The notes under the pieces: model-generated
What the model was told of the DNA's origin: nothing
What the model saw: only the letters and a program-made list of their open reading frames with translations
Databases searched by the model: none
Position numbers and translations under genes: made by a program
In this document: piece after piece, positions 46,683 to 56,046 of the stretch
Layout: each line of letters starts with the position of its first letter
Numbering within the stretch: the first letter of the stretch is position 1
Assembly (NCBI RefSeq): GCF_004327985.1
Contig: NZ_SJDL01000029.1
Location: forward strand, 1-64,000
Origin: Marinobacter halodurans
Lineage (GTDB): Bacteria > Pseudomonadota > Gammaproteobacteria > Pseudomonadales > Oleiphilaceae
Reading direction: 5' to 3'
Length of the DNA: 64,000 nucleotides

Positions 46683-47021
46683 ATCAGCCTCCTTCCTGGC
46701 AAGTTGTTGTTATTGGATGCCGCAGGTTTTTTGACCAGCGGAAGTTGTTATCAAAATTGGAACCGCAGGTTTGGTTTTTTGTTTTGAGACGTTTTAGTTT
46801 TTGTTTCACCTTTTATCAAGAGTACACTCAGCAGAAACTCTGTCAATATACAGAATGCAATTCCACTGTGCGGACCATTGATAAGTTTTTTACCGTTATA
46901 GTGAAACTGAATCGGGGCAAAAGGGGCCATAGCCCGGAACGGCCGGCAAAACCGGTCATTCCGGGGAAAGACCCGTTTAGGGATGGGATAGAGCCTAATT
47001 CTGGACGCATTCAGCGCCCGG
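46683..47021. other. Intergenic region upstream of livH
   Basis: 339 bp between two minus-strand genes. AT-rich near 46720-46910, where the liv promoter must lie. A site reading GTTTCACTATAACGGTA on the minus strand (46891-46907) shares the GTTTCAC half motif with other putative operators. No gene or clear terminator for the upstream synthetase was seen. Confidence 0.45.
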
Positions 47022-48686
47022 TCAGGCCTCCTTTTGCCACTCCTGCTCCTGCAGTGCCCGCCACATCACCTTGCCAGTGGGGGACTTGGGTAGCTCGGAG
47101 ACAAATTCGACATGCTGGGGCACCTTGTAGGCGGACATCTCCTCACGGCACCAGCTCACGATGTCGTCGACCGTGGTGGTGTCTTCCGCCTCCGGCGTCA
47201 GCACGATGCACGCCTTGACCGTCTCGCCCCGCTTGGGATCGGGCGCGGAAATGACACAACATTCGTGGATGGCCGGATGGCGGTATATCAGGCTTTCCAC
47301 TTCCGACGGCCACACCTTGAAGCCGGACGCGTTGATCATCCGCTTCACCCGGTCGACCATGAAGAAGTAGCCTTCCTCGTCGTAGTAACCCAGGTCACCG
47401 GTGCGGAAGAACCGTTTGCCATCGATCTCGACAAACGCCGCTTCGGTTTCGGCCGGACGGTTCCAGTAACCGATGGTCACCTGAGGGCCGTTGCTGACGA
47501 TCTCGCCGACCTCACCCGGGCCTTTCTCCTGCAGCGTTTCCACATCGATGATGCGGGAGTCCACGTCGAACACCGGAATGCCCAGGCATTGGGCCTTGGG
47601 GGCATCGGACGGGTTGATGTGGGTGGCCGCCATGGTTTCGGAGAGACCGTAGCCCTCGATGTAGTCCAGGCCGGTCAGTTTCTTCAGCTTGTCAGCGATC
47701 GCCGCCGGCATGGCCGCGCCACCGCCTCCGATGGTCTTCAGGCTGCTGATGTCGTAGTTACCCAGTTCCGGGTTGGACAGGAAGTCCACCGCCATGGTGA
47801 CGATGTTGGTCCAGCCGGTGACCTGGTAGCGTTCGATCAGTCTGGCGGCGGTATTGCGGTCCCAGCGGGTCATGATGACCGAGGTGGAGCCACTGTAGAT
47901 CGGGCTGTTCATGGACCCGGTCATGCCGGTCACGTGGAAGAACGGCAGCGTCGCCAGCTGCACGGTATCCGCCGTGCTCAGGTTCCAGAACGCGCGGTGA
48001 ACGGCAGTCGCCATCACGCCCCGATGCACGTGGGTGCAGCCCTTGGGGGCACCGGTGGTGCCGGAGCTGAACGGGATCACCGCGATGTCGTCGGGACCGG
48101 CCGTATGGGGCGCCGGCGCCTTGTTCGCGCGGATGGCGTCCTGCCAGTCGGTCAGGCCGGTGCCTTCCACCGGCTCGGCCGGCGCCGCCACTTCCGGCGG
48201 CAGGTTCAGGTCGGTTTCTTCACGCAGGTAGCGGCTGTAGGCGGTGACCACCACTTCCTTCAGGTGCGTCTCGCCCACCAGCGGCGCGATGAAGCCTGCC
48301 AGCTCCTGGCCGGCCAGACAGAACTCGGCTGAGGTGTCGCTGATGTAGTGCTCCAGCTCCGCGGCCCGGTTCATCGGGTTCACCGGGATCACCGCCGCAT
48401 CGGCGCGCAGGATGGCGTAGTAACCAATCACATACTGGGGCGAGTTCTGCATGTACAGCAGCACCCGGTCGCCTTTCTTCAGGCCCTGCGCCTGCAGGTA
48501 GCCGGCCAGGGCCTCGACCTCATCCAGCAGTTCCCGGTAGGTGATCACCGTGTCGTAGTAGATGATGGCCGGGTGATCCGGATAACGCAGGGCGGAAATC
48601 GCCAGGTTGGTAAACACACTGGTGTTGGGCAGCGTCATGGTCTTGGGCAGATCGCTCGGCCAGACCCCGTGGTGTCGTGTAAACAT
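47022..48686 (-). CDS. AMP-dependent acyl-CoA synthetase (long/medium-chain type)
   Basis: A 554-residue adenylate-forming ligase activating a carboxylic acid with ATP and CoA. P-loop VIPFSSGTTGAPKGCTHVHRG, motif YGLSETMAATH, hinge FFRTGDLGYYDEEGYFFMVDRVKRMI and C-terminal SPTGKVMWR with the catalytic Lys. ATG at 48686 follows GGGGAG. It is the last gene of a minus-strand cluster with SurE, phosphotransferase and dehydrogenases, and would supply its acyl-CoA substrate, comparable to LvaE. Confidence 0.93.
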   Translation of the reverse strand: MFTRHHGVWPSDLPKTMTLPNTSVFTNLAISALRYPDHPAIIYYDTVITYRELLDEVEALAGYLQAQGLKKGDRVLLYMQNSPQYVIGYYAILRADAAVIPVNPMNRAAELEHYISDTSAEFCLAGQELAGFIAPLVGETHLKEVVVTAYSRYLREETDLNLPPEVAAPAEPVEGTGLTDWQDAIRANKAPAPHTAGPDDIAVIPFSSGTTGAPKGCTHVHRGVMATAVHRAFWNLSTADTVQLATLPFFHVTGMTGSMNSPIYSGSTSVIMTRWDRNTAARLIERYQVTGWTNIVTMAVDFLSNPELGNYDISSLKTIGGGGAAMPAAIADKLKKLTGLDYIEGYGLSETMAATHINPSDAPKAQCLGIPVFDVDSRIIDVETLQEKGPGEVGEIVSNGPQVTIGYWNRPAETEAAFVEIDGKRFFRTGDLGYYDEEGYFFMVDRVKRMINASGFKVWPSEVESLIYRHPAIHECCVISAPDPKRGETVKACIVLTPEAEDTTTVDDIVSWCREEMSAYKVPQHVEFVSELPKSPTGKVMWRALQEQEWQKEA

Positions 48687-48735
48687 AGTGTTGTTCTCCC
48701 CTCTCCGGCCGGACAGCCGGACCAACTATCGTCTG

Positions 48736-49518
48736 TTAAACCGATTCAATGGCAAACGCGGCCGGACCACCGGGCAGCGGTGCCTGGCTACGCAGTGGTG
48801 TGACGGCCACGGCCTGGTCGCGCAGGACGGTGACGTCCATATCCGGCGCGATAATATGCTTGGAACTGCGCTCGAAGCTGAGCCACCAGTAGGGCAGGCT
48901 GCGCCCGTCCTGGCCGGGCAGCAGTCGCGTGCGCTGGATGGAACCGCTGGACTGGCGCGCCCAGCGCACTTCGCTGATATCCCCGGCTGCACAGGCCGGG
49001 AAATTGATGTTCCAGCAGGGCTGCGGGTGCTCGTCCGGCGCCCACAAGGATCGGATCACGGATTCGCCATGTTGCTCGACCGGCGACCAGTCAATGCCAT
49101 CGCGATTCAGGAAGGCCTGACTCAGGGCCATCGCCGGCACCCCCATATGCTGGGCGGTGAGTACCGCGCCCACGGTGCCGGAATACTGCACCGAGTCACT
49201 GATGTTGGCGCCGCAGTTCACGCCCGACAGCACCAGGTCCGGCGGCGTTTCGCCGAACCATTCCGCCATGGCAAACAGCACGCAGTCCGCCGGCGTCCCC
49301 GACAGGGCAAACCGGCGTTCGCTGCCGTCCTGGGCGTAGAGCCGCAGCGGTGAATGCAGGGAAATGCTCTGCCCCGCGCCACTGCGATCGTGCTCCGGGG
49401 CAACGACCCAGACTTCTTCCGCCAGATGACGGGCGATCTTTTCCAGGACCGCCAGCCCCGGCGCGTTGATGCCGTCATCGTTGGTGATCAGGATGCGACG
49501 TACAATGGGTTCACTCAT
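48736..49518 (-). CDS. surE: SurE-family 5'/3'-nucleotidase
   Basis: A 260-residue metal-dependent phosphatase of the SurE fold. Metal motif ITNDDGINAPG (Asp14, Asp15), APEHDRSGAGQSIS, LSGTPADCVLFA and LVLSGVNCGANISDSVQYSGTVGA. Canonical SurE sits next to pcm and nlpD; this one instead overlaps a phosphotransferase gene by 4 bp (ATGA). It may be a second, pathway-dedicated paralogue. SurE acts on nucleoside monophosphates and short polyphosphate; its substrate here is unknown. Confidence 0.9.
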   Translation of the reverse strand: MSEPIVRRILITNDDGINAPGLAVLEKIARHLAEEVWVVAPEHDRSGAGQSISLHSPLRLYAQDGSERRFALSGTPADCVLFAMAEWFGETPPDLVLSGVNCGANISDSVQYSGTVGAVLTAQHMGVPAMALSQAFLNRDGIDWSPVEQHGESVIRSLWAPDEHPQPCWNINFPACAAGDISEVRWARQSSGSIQRTRLLPGQDGRSLPYWWLSFERSSKHIIAPDMDVTVLRDQAVAVTPLRSQAPLPGGPAAFAIESV

Positions 49519-50600
49519 TCCGCGACTCCCCGGTTGCCCTGTTGGGCGATCCGCCAGCCGGCGTCGGCCAGCATGCTCGCCCGCTTGCCCACTTGCAGGG
49601 CATCGGCGTTACTCGCATTCCCCTGCAAGGCCCGGGCGTAGACGCCCTGGACGATGGACGCCAGACGGAACAGGGAAAACGCCAGGAACACGTGCCAGTC
49701 GGCAATGCCGGAGCGACCGGACTGACGACAATAGCGTTCGATGGTTTCCTGCTCGTCGGGAATGTTCAGGGCTTCCAGATCCTCACCAACGATACCGCGC
49801 GAACCTTCCAGGTCCATGGGCAAATGATAAGGCAGGCAGTAATAGGCCAAGTCCGCCAGGGGGTGCCCCAGCGTCGACAGCTCCCAGTCCAGGATTGCCG
49901 CCACCCGGGGTTCGTCCGGGGCCAGCATCAGGTTGCCGAGACGATAGTCGCCGTGGGCAATGGCCGTTTCGTCGGTGGCCGGCAGGTGATCCGGCAGCCA
50001 GGCCATCAGCTTGTCCATGGCCGGCATCTCGTCAGTCTTGGCCGCCAGGTACTGCTTGGTCCAGCGGGATACCTGGCGCGCGACGTAGCCCTCAGGACGG
50101 CCGAAGTCGCCCAGGCCGACGGCGTTCACGTCCACCGCGTGGAGCCGGGCCAGGGTGTCCATCGCCGCCTCGTGCACCGGCCGGCGTTCTTCCCGGTCCA
50201 GCGCCCGCAACGCCGGGTGACTGACCACCCGGCCCGGCGTGAAGTCCATAATATAGAAGGGTGTGCCGATGACGGACGCGTCCTCGCACAGCACCCGCGC
50301 CTGCGGCACGGGCACATCGGTGTGGTCGGACAGCGCCCGGACGACCTTGTATTCCCGCTCCACCATGTGGGCGGACGGCAGGGTCTTGCCCGGTGGCTTC
50401 TTGCGCAGGACATAACGCCCGCTGTCGGTGTCCAGCAGGAAGGTGGGGTTGGACTGCCCGCCCTGGAACTGTTTCACCTCAAGCCGATCGCCGATGTCCG
50501 GCATCGCCTGCCGGAGCCAGGCTTTCAGTTGTTGCTCGTCGAACCGGTGGGCGTCGAGGACGTCCACCAGCTCCGGGTCGAGATTCGCGTGCACAGACAT
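49515..50600 (-). CDS. APH-fold phosphotransferase (LvaA/ACAD10-11 kinase-like)
   Basis: A 361-residue kinase of the aminoglycoside-phosphotransferase fold. N-lobe FQGGQSNPTFLLD and RYVLRKKPPG (Lys), catalytic loop AIAHGDYRLGNLML (HGDxxxxN), metal site ILDWELSTLGHPLADLAY. These features match LvaA and the kinase domain of ACAD10/11, which phosphorylate the 4-hydroxyl of 4-hydroxyacyl-CoA. The adjacent dehydrogenase-like gene supports this. ATG at 50600 follows GAGG; a GTG lies 6 bp upstream. It overlaps surE by 4 bp. Confidence 0.88.
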   Translation of the reverse strand: MSVHANLDPELVDVLDAHRFDEQQLKAWLRQAMPDIGDRLEVKQFQGGQSNPTFLLDTDSGRYVLRKKPPGKTLPSAHMVEREYKVVRALSDHTDVPVPQARVLCEDASVIGTPFYIMDFTPGRVVSHPALRALDREERRPVHEAAMDTLARLHAVDVNAVGLGDFGRPEGYVARQVSRWTKQYLAAKTDEMPAMDKLMAWLPDHLPATDETAIAHGDYRLGNLMLAPDEPRVAAILDWELSTLGHPLADLAYYCLPYHLPMDLEGSRGIVGEDLEALNIPDEQETIERYCRQSGRSGIADWHVFLAFSLFRLASIVQGVYARALQGNASNADALQVGKRASMLADAGWRIAQQGNRGVAE

Positions 50601-50607
50601 CGTCACC

Positions 50608-51375
50608 TCACCCCGCGGTTTCGCCGCCGTCCGCCACGATCACCTGACCGGTGATGTAGGCGCTGGCCGGTGTTGCCAGGAAGACCGCCAGCCCGGCGAT
50701 GTCGACCGGCTCGCCGATGCGACGCAGCGGGGTTTTCTCTTCCACCCGCTTGAGCCGTTCCGGATCTTCCACCAGCGCCTTGGCGAAGTCGGTGCGTACC
50801 AGGCCCGGGGCGATGGCGTTGACCCGGATACCCTTCGGCCCCCACTCGACCGCCAGGTTACGGGCCAGGGCCGCTTCCGCCGCCTTGGACACGCCGTAGG
50901 TACCGATCACGGTGTTGCCGCGGATGCCGGCGATGCTGGACAGCAGGATGACCTGCCCATCACCGCGCTCGGCCATGTGCGGCAGCACCATCTGGGTCAG
51001 CCAGAAGGTGCCCTTCACGTTGGTGTCCATGATCTTGTCCCAGGCGTCGTCGGTCATGTCCTGGGTGGGGCCATAGACCGGGTTGGTGGCGGCGTTGCAC
51101 ACCAGCACATCAATGCGTCCCCAGGTGGACAGGGTCTTGTCCACGAGGTTCTGCAGGTCGTCCTTGCGGCCTACGTGACAGGGCACGGCAATCGCCTCGA
51201 AGCCCTGCTCTTTCAGTTCGCCGGCGACCTGTTCGCAGACCTCGGCCTTGCGGCTGGAAATCACGACTTTCGCGCCGGCGCGGGCCATCTCCTCGGCGAT
51301 GGAGCGGCCGATGCCCTTGGTGGAACCGGTGATCAGGGCCACCCGGCCGGTCATATCAAACAATGGATTGCTCAT
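50608..51375 (-). CDS. Short-chain dehydrogenase/reductase (LvaD-like position)
   Basis: A 255-residue SDR. Cofactor loop ITGSTKGIGRS, NNAG-equivalent VCNAATNP, catalytic Ser147, Tyr160 and Lys164 (LLSSIAG, TYGVSKAA), and C-terminal YITGQVIVADGG. It lies between the phosphotransferase and the ACAD gene with small gaps, so it probably oxidises or reduces a hydroxyl/keto group of the acyl-CoA in the same route. It also resembles mammalian DHRS4-type SDRs in overall pattern. Confidence 0.9.
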   Translation of the reverse strand: MSNPLFDMTGRVALITGSTKGIGRSIAEEMARAGAKVVISSRKAEVCEQVAGELKEQGFEAIAVPCHVGRKDDLQNLVDKTLSTWGRIDVLVCNAATNPVYGPTQDMTDDAWDKIMDTNVKGTFWLTQMVLPHMAERGDGQVILLSSIAGIRGNTVIGTYGVSKAAEAALARNLAVEWGPKGIRVNAIAPGLVRTDFAKALVEDPERLKRVEEKTPLRRIGEPVDIAGLAVFLATPASAYITGQVIVADGGETAG

Positions 51376-51390
51376 GCTCGGGCCTCCTGA

Positions 51391-52602
51391 TCAGTGTGTT
51401 TTCGGGTAATTACGCAGTTCGAGTTTGGCAATCGAATCCAGATGCACTTCATCCGGACCGTCCGCCAGACGCAGCGTACGGACCTGGGCCCAGGCCGCCG
51501 CCAGGAAGGTGTCCTGACACACGCCCATGGCGCCGTGGACCTGGATCGCGCGATCCAGAATGCGCAGCGCCATGCTCGGTGCGGCGACCTTGATCATCGC
51601 GATTTCCTGACGGGCCACCTTGTTGCCGACGGTGTCCATCATGTGCGCCGCTTTCAGGGTCAGCAGACGGCACTGCTCGATCTCCAGACGGGAGCGGGCA
51701 ATGTCCTTGCGGATGGAATCGAACTGGGCCAGCGGCTTGCCGAAGGCTTCCCGCTCGTTGACCCGCTGGCACAGGGCTTCCAGCGCGCGCTCGGCGACGC
51801 CGATGGTGCGCATGCAATGGTGAATCCGGCCCGGCCCCAGACGACCCTGGGCGATCTCGAAACCGCGACCCTCGCCCAGCAGCATGTTGCTGGCCGGCAC
51901 GCGGACGTTGTTGTACTCGATCTCGGCGTGGCCGTGCGGCGCGTGGTCGTAGCCGAACACGGTCAACGGACGGATGATCTTCACGCCCGAGGTGTCCAGC
52001 GGCACCAGGATCATGGACTGTTGCTTGTGCTTTTCCGCCGACGGGTCGGTCTTGCCCATGACGATGGCGATCTTGCAGGTGGTGGTCATGGCGCCGGAGG
52101 ACCACCACTTGCGACCGTTGATGACGTACTCGTCGCCCTCGCGACGAATCTCGCAGCCAATGTTGGTGGCGTCGGACGAGGCCACGGCCGGCTCGGTCAT
52201 GGAGAAGCAGGAGCGGATCTCACCGGCCAGCAGCGGTTCCAGCCACTCTTTCTGCTGCTCGGGCGAGCCGTAACGGGCGATGGTTTCCATATTGCCGGTG
52301 TCCGGCGCGGAACAGTTGAACACTTCCGGAGCCATGTGGGAGCGCCCCATGATTTCGCACAGGTGGGCGTACTCGAAGTTGGTCAGGCCAGCGCCGTAGT
52401 CGCTTTCCGGCAGGAACAGGTTCCACAGGCCAGCGGCCTTGGCCTTGCCTTTCAGCTCCTCGAGGATCGCGGTCGGCGCCCAGCGGTTTTCCGCGTTCTC
52501 GATCTGCTCGTGGTGCAGGTGCTCGTTCGGGTAGATGTGCTCGTCCATAAAGGCCAGCACTTGCTCGCGCAGAGCCTGAGCTTTCTCGGAAAGTTCAAAC
52601 AT
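51391..52602 (-). CDS. ACAD10/11-like acyl-CoA dehydrogenase-family enzyme (LvaC-like)
   Basis: A 403-residue member of the acyl-CoA dehydrogenase fold, close to the ACAD domain of ACAD10/11 and to Lva[19 protein letters not shown] binds substrate/FAD, then [19 protein letters not shown]. The usual catalytic Glu is replaced: the early site reads [10 protein letters not shown] and the late site reads [11 protein letters not shown], with Asp381 at the Glu position. In this group the enzyme acts on phosphorylated 4-hydroxyacyl-CoA with loss of phosphate. Its neighbour encodes the kinase half. Confidence 0.9.
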   Translation of the reverse strand: MFELSEKAQALREQVLAFMDEHIYPNEHLHHEQIENAENRWAPTAILEELKGKAKAAGLWNLFLPESDYGAGLTNFEYAHLCEIMGRSHMAPEVFNCSAPDTGNMETIARYGSPEQQKEWLEPLLAGEIRSCFSMTEPAVASSDATNIGCEIRREGDEYVINGRKWWSSGAMTTTCKIAIVMGKTDPSAEKHKQQSMILVPLDTSGVKIIRPLTVFGYDHAPHGHAEIEYNNVRVPASNMLLGEGRGFEIAQGRLGPGRIHHCMRTIGVAERALEALCQRVNEREAFGKPLAQFDSIRKDIARSRLEIEQCRLLTLKAAHMMDTVGNKVARQEIAMIKVAAPSMALRILDRAIQVHGAMGVCQDTFLAAAWAQVRTLRLADGPDEVHLDSIAKLELRNYPKTH

Positions 52603-52655
52603 GTCGTTGTGCCTCTTGCTGTCGTTGTTGGGGCAGTTCAGGGGTGGTGACGCCG

Positions 52656-53099
52656 TCAGATGGGCACGCCTTCCGGTGATTCACTGCCGGAACGGATACG
52701 GAACGTGCCTTCGCCGATGGCCAGCAGGTTGCCCTGGTCATCGCGGACTTCGCCGGTACTGTTGAAAATGCGGCTGCCGCCGGCACGCTTGGTGCCGGTG
52801 ACGGTGATGGTGCCGCCGCTGCACTGACCGGTGAACGACGTGGTCAGCGACAGGGTAATGGCCTTGCGCATGCGACCGGGATACGGGCAATAGGTACCGG
52901 CCTGGGCCAGGGCGATATCCAGCAGCGAGGTCAGCACCCCGCCGTGGATGACGCCGGCCAGATTCAGGTGATGCGGCTGCAGCTTTACAGTGATCACCGC
53001 TTCGTTTTCTTCCCAGGAGGCCTGCTCATAGCCGAGCACCTTGTGGAAACCCGGCAGATCCTTGCTATCCAGATATTCAGGGGTGGTGACGTCAGACAT
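52656..53099 (-). CDS. PaaI-family hotdog thioesterase
   Basis: A 147-residue hotdog thioesterase with [26 protein letters not shown] (HGG loop) and [14 protein letters not shown]. It likely releases CoA from dead-end intermediates of the pathway. Its ATG shares one base with the stop codon of the upstream SDR gene (TGATG), so translation is coupled. Confidence 0.88.
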   Translation of the reverse strand: MSDVTTPEYLDSKDLPGFHKVLGYEQASWEENEAVITVKLQPHHLNLAGVIHGGVLTSLLDIALAQAGTYCPYPGRMRKAITLSLTTSFTGQCSGGTITVTGTKRAGGSRIFNSTGEVRDDQGNLLAIGEGTFRIRSGSESPEGVPI

Positions 53100-53884
53100 C
53101 AGACTTTCATTCCCGGCAGATTCAGGGAGGCGGTATTGCCTCCGTCCACGGGCAGCGCCTGCCCGGTGATGTAGCTGGCATCGTCGCTGGCCAGGAACAG
53201 GATGGCGGCGGCGATTTCCTCGGGGTTGCCGTAGCGTCGCAGTTCACAGCGCGCGCCCAGCTTGTGGGCTTTCTCGTTGGCGCGGGCGTAATCGAAGATG
53301 GGCTGGGTCATGCCGGTTTCGATCAGGCCCGGGCACACCGCATTGACGCGGACGTTGTCGCCACCGAGGTCGCAGGCAGCAGTCTGGGTCAGGTTGATCA
53401 CGCCGGCTTTGGACGCGCTATAGGCATTGCCGCCCGCGCCGGAGCGGATCCCCGCTACGGATGCCGTATTGACGATGCTGCCCAGACGGCGGGACTGCAT
53501 GTGCGGTGCCACATGCTTGATGAAGAGCATCGGCCCGATCAGGTTCACCCCCAGGATGCGCTCCCACTCGTCGCGATTCTGGTCGGTGATCGGCGGGTGC
53601 GAACCCGCCACGCCAGCGTTGTTGCAGAGGACGTCGATCTGCCCCCAGCGCTTGATGGTGTCTTTGACCAGCGCCTCGACAGCCGCCTCGTCGGACACAT
53701 CCATGACTTTGCGCAGGTACTCGGTACCTTCCGGCAGAGCGCTGGTGGTTTCCATCAACCCGGCTTCGGCCTGATCCACCAAAACCAGGTAAGCTCCTTC
53801 CCGCGCCAGTCGCAGGGCCGTGGCTCGTCCGATACCGCTACCCGCGCCGGTGACCATCGCCACCCGTCTCTTGAAACGCATCAT
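53099..53884 (-). CDS. Short-chain dehydrogenase/reductase
   Basis: A 261-residue SDR. MVTGAGSGIGRATALRLA, LCNNAGVAGSHPP, catalytic Ser142, Tyr155 and Lys159 (NTASVAG, AYSASKAG), PGLIETGM and SYITGQALPVDGGNTA. Cofactor Asp at LVDQAE suggests NAD. ATG at 53884 has AGGAGC 6 nt upstream. First gene of the seven-gene minus-strand cluster, divergent from an acyl-CoA synthetase. Confidence 0.9.
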   Translation of the reverse strand: MMRFKRRVAMVTGAGSGIGRATALRLAREGAYLVLVDQAEAGLMETTSALPEGTEYLRKVMDVSDEAAVEALVKDTIKRWGQIDVLCNNAGVAGSHPPITDQNRDEWERILGVNLIGPMLFIKHVAPHMQSRRLGSIVNTASVAGIRSGAGGNAYSASKAGVINLTQTAACDLGGDNVRVNAVCPGLIETGMTQPIFDYARANEKAHKLGARCELRRYGNPEEIAAAILFLASDDASYITGQALPVDGGNTASLNLPGMKV

Positions 53885-54027
53885 GCGGATGCTCCTTTTG
53901 TTGTTCTTGGTCACCCTTATAAAGGGCCTCCCAGCTGTGCCAGATCACGAAGCCGGGAACCGCAAATAGGAATTCGGGTTTTAATTTGTCACGCCTGACA
54001 CTTTTGAGTCAATATATTCGGAAGTTA

Positions 54028-54044
54028 ATTTCACTAGTTAAAAC
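54028..54044 (+). promoter_or_regulatory. Operator-like motif in the acyl-CoA synthetase leader
   Basis: ATTTCACTAGTTAAAAC matches GTTTCGCTTAATAAAAC at 11 of 17 positions. It ends 12 bp before the ATG and is 144 bp from the divergent SDR start. It is AT-rich DNA, so chance similarity is possible. Confidence 0.35.
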
Positions 54045-54056
54045 ACAACAATCATC

Positions 54057-55661
54057 ATGAGTGTCAAAATGAACGACTATGTGAAAAGCATGCCCCAACA
54101 TGCCCCGCTGGTAGCCGACGAAACCCTCCTGCCTATCGGGGAACAGATCCAGACCTTCGCCCGCACCCAACCCGACAAAATCGCCCTGATCGACGAGAAA
54201 GGCGACACCGACTGGGCCGGCCTGGTGTCCCGCGTGAACCGCATGGCCAACCGGCTGCGCGCGTCCGGACTGAAAACCGGCGACACGGTTGCGGGTCTTT
54301 CGGAGAACAGCGCCGACTACATGATGCTGTATCTGGGTGTGCTGACCGCAGGTGGCTGCATGGTGCCGCTGTCGGGCATGGCGAGCGGCGAAACGCTGGC
54401 ACTGATGGTGAACGACTGCGACGCCCGCTTCCTGTTCGTTTCACAGAAGAACGCGTCTTTATATGACGAGATTCGCGATCAGCTCGCAAACGTCACGGCC
54501 GACCTGCGGATTGGCATCGACTACGCACCGTCTGACAATGCTGTAACGCTCGACAGCTGGCTGGGCGACATTGACGACACCGCCAACCCGGCCCCGCTGT
54601 CGCTGGATGATCCGTTCAACATCATCTACAGCTCCGGCACCACCGGCACACCCAAAGGCATCCTCCATGACCATCGGTTCCGCTACCGTCAGATGCGGCG
54701 CATGGGAAGCTACGGGCTGAACAGCGAGGCCATCAACCTGGTGTCCACCCCGCTGTATTCCAACACCACGCTGGTCTCCGCCCTGCCCACCCTGTTCCAC
54801 GGGGGCACGCTGGTGCTGATGGGCAAATTCAACGCCCACCGGTTCCTGGAACTGGCGGAGCAGCACCGGGTGACCCACGCCATGCTGGTGCCGGTGCAGT
54901 ATCAGCGAATCCTGGCGGAGCCGGACTTCGACCGTTTCGACCTGTCGAGCTTCCAGCTGAAGCTGTCCACCAGCGCACCGTTACGGGCCGACGTTATCGG
55001 ACAGGCCATGAAACGCTGGCCGGGCAATATCCGTGAGGTCTATGGGCTGACCGAGGGTGGCATCTCCACCAGCCTCGACTGCGGTGCATTCCCGGATAAG
55101 TGGGATTCCGTGGGCCAGCCCACCGAAGGTGCCGAAGTGCGGATCATCGACGAAGACGGGCATGAGCTACCCCAGGGCGAGATCGGCGAAATCGTGGGCC
55201 GGGCCGGCGCGATGATGCGCGGCTACTACCATCGCCAGGAGCAGACCGACGCCATGCTCTGGACCAGCCCGGAGGGTCTGAGTTTCTACCGCAGCGGCGA
55301 TATGGGCCGGCTCGACGCCGACGACTTCCTTTATATCCTCGACCGCCGCAAGGACATGATCATCTCCGGTGGCTTCAACATCTATGCGGTGGACCTGGAA
55401 AAGGTCCTTCTGGAACACCCCGCCGTGGCGGATGCCGCGGTCATCGGCATCCCCAGTGAGCACTGGGGCGAAACGCCACTGGGACTGGTGGTGCGCAAGG
55501 TGGGCGAGAGCCTGACTGAAAGCGAGCTGCTGGAATGGGCCAACGCCAGGCAGGGTAAATCGCAACGGCTGGCCGGCATCGAATTCCGCGATGAGCTGCC
55601 CCGCAGCACCATCGGCAAAGTGCTCAAACGGGAACTGCGGGCGCCCTACTGGAAGCAGTGA
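54057..55661 (+). CDS. Acyl-CoA synthetase (AMP-forming)
   Basis: A 534-residue adenylate-forming ligase. P-loop IIYSSGTTGTPKGILHDH, YGLTEGGIST, YRSGDMGRLDADDFLYILDRRKDMIISGG and PRSTIGKVLKRELR with the catalytic Lys. It activates an unknown carboxylate to acyl-CoA. Divergent from the SDR/ACAD cluster. Start at 54057 is used; ATG at 54069 is an alternative. No strong ribosome site is visible. Confidence 0.92.
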   Translation: MSVKMNDYVKSMPQHAPLVADETLLPIGEQIQTFARTQPDKIALIDEKGDTDWAGLVSRVNRMANRLRASGLKTGDTVAGLSENSADYMMLYLGVLTAGGCMVPLSGMASGETLALMVNDCDARFLFVSQKNASLYDEIRDQLANVTADLRIGIDYAPSDNAVTLDSWLGDIDDTANPAPLSLDDPFNIIYSSGTTGTPKGILHDHRFRYRQMRRMGSYGLNSEAINLVSTPLYSNTTLVSALPTLFHGGTLVLMGKFNAHRFLELAEQHRVTHAMLVPVQYQRILAEPDFDRFDLSSFQLKLSTSAPLRADVIGQAMKRWPGNIREVYGLTEGGISTSLDCGAFPDKWDSVGQPTEGAEVRIIDEDGHELPQGEIGEIVGRAGAMMRGYYHRQEQTDAMLWTSPEGLSFYRSGDMGRLDADDFLYILDRRKDMIISGGFNIYAVDLEKVLLEHPAVADAAVIGIPSEHWGETPLGLVVRKVGESLTESELLEWANARQGKSQRLAGIEFRDELPRSTIGKVLKRELRAPYWKQ

Positions 55662-55674
55662 TCCCCCACACACA

Positions 55675-55785
55675 TGTAGCAGATGCTTCAGCTTCTGAGC
55701 CGCCCAACGGGCGGCCTTCCTGCCCCAGACGTAACGTCAACAAAAGGGCCCTGACGGGCCCTCCGAAGCTAAAGCGTCGGCTACA
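55675..55785. repeat. REP/BIME-type palindrome pair 4
   Basis: Inverted unit at 55675-55695 (tgtagcagatgcttcagcttc), direct unit at 55765-55785 (gaagctaaagcgtcggctaca), pointing outward. Adjacent hairpins are ccgccc/gggcgg and agggccc/gggccct. Confidence 0.85.
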
Positions 55786-55864
55786 TGCTCATCGCTAACC
55801 TCATCCCTATTCCAAGCATAGGCATCCCAAAAGTTGGATGAGGGTATGGCAAGAAAGCCTGATC

Positions 55865-55971
55865 GAAACCAATGGGTGCCATCGCTGGAGCAGAGGACAG
55901 GATGTCCTCGTCGCATCAGCGGCCATGGACGGCCCTCTTAGGCGACGGAAGCGATGGTACCCATTGGTTTC
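55865..55971. repeat. Three-way-junction inverted repeat, copy 4 (reverse orientation)
   Basis: Outer arms of 22 bp (55865-55886, 55950-55971) with one mismatch (G-U if RNA). Read on the minus strand, the interior has ggcc-GTCCAT-ggcc (hairpin 1), a GAC linker and gaggac-ATCCT-gtcctc (hairpin 2), in the same order as copies 1 and 2. The outer stem of hairpin 1 is partly mispaired. Confidence 0.75.
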
Positions 55972-56046
55972 AGACTCCCGATGTGTGTTTTGAGTGCATT
56001 CTACGATGCCCCAATGGGCATACGCCTCAAATTCGGAGCGTCAATG

